NCBI GenBank assembly: GCA_947044365.1
Contig: OX345638.1
Coordinates: 1,405,201 to 1,469,200 of the forward strand
Length of the DNA: 64,000 nucleotides
Direction of reading: 5' to 3'
Source: Petrosia ficiformis
Lineage: Eukaryota > Porifera > Demospongiae > Haplosclerida > Petrosiidae
The translations under genes were made by a program, and so were the position numbers. Below the pieces are notes generated by a model. That model did no database searches, was not told where the DNA came from, and was given only the letters and a program-made list of their open reading frames with translations. This document shows, piece after piece, positions 46,669 to 64,000 of this stretch. How positions within the stretch are numbered: position 1 is the stretch's first letter; every line of letters starts with the position of its first letter.

Positions 46669-48261
46669 TCTGACCGAGATACACAGACAACCAAAGCAGG
46701 CATGACTTACGTATAAAGGACAGAACAGCTGGTCTTACTTACAACTAACACTAAACTTATCTAGGTAGCCGACAGGGTCCCACAAATACTGTGACAGATC
46801 TTCGTTCACTTTGAGATTTGTCAGAAGAGAAGTTTATCAGAAGACAATACAAACAACAGAAAATATGGCTGACAGAAAAGCAAAGAGAAAGAGGAGTTGC
46901 ACGGCGAAGTGAAGCCACAGAAAATGTAATGAACTAAATAATTATAGGGACAAACTCACACAATGTTTTAAAAATTTAATTATTGATAATAAGAGATATA
47001 AATGGACCAATCAAATCACTCCTAGAGCTCATGAATAAAATTATAATTTTAAGACTTACCTTTTTTGCTTCCTATGAGAATAATGTGATACTTATAAATT
47101 TGAGTAATCACATCTCTAGACCCTCTGTTATTTTTTATGTATCACTAAACAAAAAGATGATCCGAAAAGAAAATTTTGTAGTAAATCCACAGCATGTACA
47201 TATTGACGTGTTAATTATGATGGAATTTATGTAAAGTCTTCCAGCAGTTAGGACAGTTGAAGCACCATTGTACTTAGTTTAAAATGACAGATTGCTATGG
47301 GCTAATCTCCAAAGATAATAAGTGGATTTTGAAGCTAAACTGAAGAATGAAAGCATTCTATCAGTTCTGATGGTCAGACTGAAATAATCTTATAAAGTTC
47401 TTTGTTTGATACAGGTTTCAGCCCATACAGTAAGGGAAACATCCCCTCTCCTTGCGGTCTGTATACTATCTTCAACTTACAGCCACACCAAATCAAATCT
47501 ACTCCATTTAATTAACAAATACTTCACTACTGACTGATTATTTAACAGTTTTGAAGTCTTTAATTTGGTGGATGGAAATTTTTCACGTACAAACAAAACC
47601 ACTCACTAAACATTTATAATTAGTTTAGCAAGCTTAAAACCTCTCTTGCATTTACTTGTAACTAAAGTTCCCATTCACACTGTCTCAGAAAAAAAAAATG
47701 ATCAACAGCATTTTTTTTCCACATCATTTTCATAATTATTATTTTTTGTATGTCAATTCAATCCATTGTTTCATCATTATTGAGTTACAGTATAATCATG
47801 TATTAATCTTATAACATTAAACTATACACTATAGTATTATAAGTTATTGAGTTACAGTATAATCATGTATTAACCTTATGACATTAAACTATACACTATA
47901 GTACATATAAGTTATTGAGTTACAGTATAATCATGTATTAACCTTATAACATTAAACTATACACTATAGTACATATAAGTTATTGAGTTACAGTATAATC
48001 ATGTATTAACATTAAACTATATACTATAGTACATAGTCATCACAGCGTAAATTAAGTCACGATGAATGTGAACACACTTCACTTTGTTTAACAGCTTTTA
48101 CCACCCCATTATATAGATTATATATTTAATTATATATTGCACTTTAAGATAAACATAACATGAAAAATACAGTAGCTAATTGGGAAAACTTAAAATTCAA
48201 TCACATGACAAAACAAAAATATACTAAAATAAATGGAAAAAAAATTATTATTCCACTTTTC
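46669..48261. other. Upstream of TSC22 gene and downstream of glycogenin
   Basis: 46669-46930 is the likely promoter/leader of the TSC22 gene, without TATA. 47667-48074 is a TIR element with about four or five 68-base units (ends CCATTCACACTGTCTC and GATGAATGTGAACAC). No gene is seen between. Confidence 0.6.
47667..48074. mobile_element. TIR element with the most internal 68-base units
   Basis: Units start GTTACAGTATAATCATG at 47784, 47851, 47919 and onwards; the last unit is shortened. Same family as 34257-34638. Confidence 0.8.
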
Positions 48262-60008
<11,747 letters not shown>

Positions 60009-60227
60009 TCTTCTCTTTGCTGTGATGGGTGATGTGGAAAAGCAATGCAATTATCACACTGATAGTAGCTTGCTATATAAGTGCACACCAACAAGGGTTC
60101 ACCGATCTAGTCTCGTTCTCAAACTCAATCCACGCTCCGGAGTCTGGGGCCCAGACCAAAATTAGGAGGTTGGGTTACTTGATTTACCCCTCATATTTTT
60201 TTAGTATATAAAAGAAATTGTTACATA
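60009..60227. promoter_or_regulatory. Divergent promoter of glycogenin and GPR180-type gene
   Basis: 219 bases between the two ATGs. TATATAAAAG at 60205-60214 is only 14 bases from the right-hand ATG, too close for a normal TATA-driven start there. No other core motif is clear. Confidence 0.6.
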
Positions 60228-61926
60228 ATGACCTTTTCTAATTCTCTTCATTTAGTAGTGTTATTATTAGTTTTAGTGGTGTATGGTGAGGCTAAAGTAT
60301 TTGCAGGTATAGTCAGCTCAAGATCAGCATGGGAGGACAAAGGAACCTTTATCACTAAATTTTGTTTCCACGGTGAGTTCAATTTTTCTATGGATAATTA
60401 GAACAATATTGATACACAATTACCTTTATTATTAAATTACTTTTTACAGATCGTAGAGCATTGTTTAAATATGAAACTAATGTTTCCTCAACTGGAAAAT
60501 GGTACTTTTATTTAGACGATCACTGGTCGGATGTTCTAGCCGAAACTGAGTGTACACGAAAACTAGCAAAATCTAGATTTTCAGGTACTTTAATTTATTC
60601 AATGATGATATGAAATTTAGTTATTAATAATCTCTTTCTCCTCTGCTCCTCCTCCTCTTCCTCCTTCTCTTCCTCCTCCTTTCCTCTTTTTCTTCCTCCT
60701 CCTCCTCTTCCTCCTTATCTTTCTCCCCTTCTCTTCCTCCTCCTTTTCTCTTTTTCCTCTTCCTCTTCCTCCATCCTCTTCCTCCTCCTCCTCCTTCTCT
60801 TCCTCCCCTTTTCCTCTTTTTCCTCCTCCTCCTCCTCTTCCTCCTTATCTTCCTCCTTTTCTCTTTTTCCTCCTCCTCTTCCTCCATCCTCTTCCTCCTC
60901 CTCCTCTTCCTCCTCCCTCCCTCCTCTTCCTCCTCCTCCCCCTCCTTTCTAGTCGACATTCACAACACTGTAGGAGAACAGTTTGTTAATCAATGGCTAA
61001 GACCTCATTTCTGGTATGTAGTATACGCTGATGAGTATACGTGTCGTATTGACCCTCCTGATGTGGACAACTCACTAGGATATACACTGGTCTTTTTAAA
61101 TCCTGATTCTAGTGGTGATGCCACAGATCATTTTGGAGAGGATCAGAAAGGTGAAATGTCTGTCTTATTTGTTTATTTGTTAATTGAGTTATTTACTGAT
61201 TATTGGTTACTATGTAATTATGTACATGTGTGTGTAATGTATGTGTATATACATGTACATTTGTGTACATGTGTACATGTGTACATGAGTTTGTATGTTT
61301 ACATGTACCCGGTATGTACGTGTAATGTACATGTATTTATATGTATGTGTATAAATTATATGTATGTTAATGTGTTATGTACATGTATAATTATGTATGT
61401 GTGTACTATATTTACATGTATACATTATATGTGTATATATGTTCGTGTGATGTACATTTATATATATGTTTATGTGTGTTAATATGTATGTATAATGTGT
61501 ATAATTATGTTTGTAAGTACATGTGTGTATAATATGTCTGTTTGTTGTATAGGTCTACTTAGTATGTATGCATTATTAATAATCTTATATATCGGAGGAA
61601 TTAGTTTGTTTTCTCGAAGTGTTTGGCAGACTATTCAAAAGGGAGGTCCAATGCATGAGGTGAATCTGTCTATATGATGTGCATCATACATACACACACA
61701 CATCCAACGATACACACATAAACATATGTTTGTGTGTATGTATGTACAATGTATATGCATACATATCATATGTACAGTGTACATGTACGTATGTCATACT
61801 GTAATTATGTATAATTAAACATACATACGTATGTACGTATGTACATAGGTACGTACATACATACATACATTGTACATACACATACATACATACATACATA
61901 CATACATACATACATACATACATACA

Positions 61927-61960
<34 letters not shown>

Positions 61961-63627
61961 CTACATACATACATACATATATACATATATACATACATAC
62001 ATATATACATACATACATACATGTACATGTGCATATATCATCTGGCAAGCAGACCTTTTGCCTTCGCTTTTACATCGTGTCAAGAGTCTCCAGACTTTTC
62101 CTCTGACCCATCCTGATGTAAAACCGGAGATGAAAGGTCTGCTCGCCAGACTAGTGCATACATACACATACATACTTTTGTACTACATACATACACTGTA
62201 TAATTATGTACACACATTATAGGTGCTGCAGATGTTATCAGTTGCCATAGCAATTCATTTTATGGCTACATTCTTCATGCTTATACATCTATGGATGTAA
62301 GTATATGTGATGCAATACTATCACATGACAATCACATGACCAGTACATTCTTTATGTAGCTATAAAAATGATGGTGAAGGTAGTGTGTTTTTTGAAACTA
62401 CTTCAGAAAGTTAGTTGAGTTCTTTATTACCATATCTCTTCTGTACTCTCTTACCATTTTATTTCTTCCTTCTTCTCCTCAATCTTCTCCATTTCCTAAT
62501 GGTCACTCCTCAATCTTCTCCATTTTCTACTTGTCACTTCTCAATCTACCTCTTCTGTCTCTTTACTTCTTTTTTTTATTTCTCCTCTTCCTCCTTCCTC
62601 TTCATAACCTCTTTCCTCATTTCCTCAAACTTCTCAATCTTTTCCTCCTCCTCCCCTCCTCTTCCTTCTCTTCCTTCTTCCCTCTCCTCAATCTGCTTTT
62701 CTTCCTCCTCCTCCTCTTCTTCCTCTTCCCTCTCCTCATCAATCTCCTCTTTTTCCTCTTCCCTCTCCTCATCAATCTCCTCTTCTTCCTCTTCCCTCTC
62801 CTCATCAATCTCCTCCCCTCTCCTCTCTTCTCAATCTCCTCGTAGTCTTAGATGTATTAGCTCAATTAACAATGGTGTGGATGATACTATGGATGTCACT
62901 TGGATGGACATTAGGATCCACTGATCATCCCCTTCGTGAAAGGAAACAGCTCGGATTAATGATATCAGTTACTGTTATAGAGGTACCTTCTGTATTGTGA
63001 ATAATGTATGGATGGATATACAGTATGGATGTAAGGATAGATGAAAGATTTAAAGATGGATAGATGAATATATATGAATGTATATATATATGGGTTATCC
63101 GTTCTTACCAATACAAGTATGTCTATCTGTCTTATCTGTCTATCTACATGTATCTCATTTGCCCATTCATCCATCGGATATATTTATAAGTCATGTGACC
63201 TCTCACGTTCTACTGTATGGAAGTTATGTGACCTCTTACATTTTATAGTATAGAAGTCATGTGACTTATGTTCTATTGTATAGAAGTCATGTGACCTCTT
63301 ACATTCTACTGTATAGAAGTCATGTGACCTCTCACGTTCTACTGTATAGGAGTCATGTGACCTCTACATTCTACTGTATAGGTCATGTGACTTATGTTCT
63401 ATTGCGTAGAAAGCATGTGACCTTCTATTGTATAGGTCTTATTGGTACTATGGGAACAGTCATATGATGAGAGTCATTATACGTATCATCCTCATGAGAA
63501 TCTTCCTGGGATCTTGCTAGTAGCACTAAGGATAGGATTAGCTTGTCTCTTTTGTTATAATCTCGTAATTAGACTAAAATCTGAAAGAAGTACCTTACGA
63601 AGGAACTTTTATCAAGCATTTTCTATT
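60228..63627 (+). CDS. GPR180/TMEM145-type seven-pass membrane receptor, 3' end outside window
   Basis: Eight exons seen: 60228-60372, 60450-60584, 60953-61150, 61553-61659, 62223-62296, 62360-62409, 62846-62982, 63436-63627; phases 1,1,1,0,2,1,0 all agree and the last donor is GTAAGT. Signal peptide, a Cys-containing extracellular domain with [11 protein letters not shown] and [14 protein letters not shown], then membrane helices: [74 protein letters not shown].., and [20 protein letters not shown] leading into [13 protein letters not shown]. These match the GPR180/TMEM145 (intimal thickness receptor-like) family. GPR180 has been linked to growth-factor signalling; ligand in this animal unknown. 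The C-terminal helices lie beyond 64000. Confidence 0.9.
60637..60952 (+). repeat. Polypyrimidine tract before GPR180-type exon 3
   Basis: About 315 bases almost wholly C and T (TCC/TTCC/CTTCC) on the transcript strand, running into the TTTCTAG acceptor at 60952. Internally repeated in blocks of about 75 bases. Confidence 0.95.
61200..61550. repeat. TGTA-rich low-complexity intron
   Basis: Degenerate TGTA/TGTG repeats between exons 3 and 4; reads as low-complexity, not coding. Confidence 0.8.
61800..62035. repeat. (TACA)n array
   Basis: TACA array in the intron between exons 4 and 5, bordered on the right by the small TIR element. Confidence 0.93.
62041..62150. mobile_element. 110-base TIR element
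   Basis: Ends TCTGGCAAGCAGACCTTT and AAAGGTCTGCTCGCCAGA with short unique middle (CCCATCCTGATG). Inserted at the edge of the TACA array. Confidence 0.8.
62450..62845 (+). repeat. Second polypyrimidine tract, before exon 7
   Basis: Nearly 400 bases dominated by CTC/TTC on the transcript strand, including a 33-base unit (CTTCCCTCTCCTCATCAATC) repeated three times, running into the CGTAG acceptor at 62845. Confidence 0.93.
63190..63432. repeat. Tandem repeat of about 33 bases before exon 8
   Basis: Units of CATGTGACCTCTCACGTTCT with ACTGTATAGAAGT, seven or so, variable in length (some lack CTCTCACG). The last unit ends with TTGTATAG, which is the exon 8 acceptor. Confidence 0.85.
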
Positions 63628-63639
63628 GTAAGTATTCGT

Positions 63640-64000
63640 TTCTTTCTAATATATCTATCAGTTCATCTATCCATCCATTTATCCATGCATCCGGGCATCC
63701 ACCTATCCAGTGTCCACTGACCATCCTCTATCCATCCACTCATTTGTCTATTCATCAATCCATCCATCAGCCATCCATCAACTCATTCATTTATCCCATC
63801 TATTCTTCCCTCCATCCATCCATCCATCCATCACCCATCCTTCCATCCATTCATTCTTCCATCCACTTTATTGATCCATCCACTCATTTGTCCATTCATC
63901 AATCCATCCATCAGCCATCCATCTATCCCTCCATCCATCAACTCATCCATTCTTCCATCCATCCATCCTTCCATCCTTCCATCCATTCATTCTTCCATCC
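63640..64000. repeat. (CCAT)n-rich intron end of window
   Basis: CCATCCAT with CATTCATTCTTCC and TTGTCCATTCATCAATCC higher-order units; intron 8 of the GPR180-type gene, cut by the window end. Confidence 0.9.

Noticed and set aside
46983..47234. 83-codon frame between TSC22 and glycogenin genes
   Set aside because: AT-rich, no domain, no splice or promoter context that I can support.
60624..60959. Minus-strand Arg/Glu/Lys-rich frame
   Set aside because: Reverse of the polypyrimidine tract in an intron of the plus-strand receptor gene.

Overview
The window reads as nuclear DNA of an invertebrate animal. The genes have GT-AG introns and include single-copy animal genes (SERP1/RAMP4, SLC2A13, a TSC22-family gene, glycogenin, a GPR180-type receptor). 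The DNA is AT-rich and full of tetranucleotide arrays and short terminal-inverted-repeat elements. A demosponge or similar early-branching animal is my guess; nothing here proves it.

Left part (about 0.5-27.3 kb): two tandem families of secreted proteins, all on the minus strand. Family 1 (0.5-13.3 kb) has five two-exon copies. Exon 1 encodes a signal peptide plus one sushi/CCP domain and is 238 bases long in each of the four intact copies. A phase-1 intron of about 0.3 kb follows. Exon 2 encodes a Thr/Tyr/Pro-rich hinge and a cationic Gly/Arg/Ile repeat region built around the motif DRTDTT. The fourth copy is a pseudogene. Family 2 (14.9-27.3 kb) has six single-exon copies with a signal peptide, an acidic pro-piece, an Arg-rich stretch and a Gly/Tyr-rich tail. 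Each family has its own TATA promoter. Copies 3-6 of family 2 share the same retroelement fragment upstream and the same inverted-repeat element downstream. A tRNA-like gene lies between the families.

Right part (29.7-64 kb): SERP1/RAMP4 (minus, three tiny exons) is head to head with SLC2A13 (plus, six exons, two single-base frame breaks at T runs). Next come a TSC22-family gene (minus), glycogenin (minus, seven exons over 12 kb) and, head to head with glycogenin, a GPR180/TMEM145-type receptor (plus) that runs off the window. Their introns hold most of the microsatellites and mobile-element remnants.

Function: the housekeeping genes act in ER protein translocation, inositol uptake, transcriptional control, glycogen priming and membrane signalling; their adjacency looks positional, apart from two shared divergent promoters. 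The secreted families look like a locally expanding set of extracellular or defence-type proteins; I recognise no named family beyond the sushi domain.
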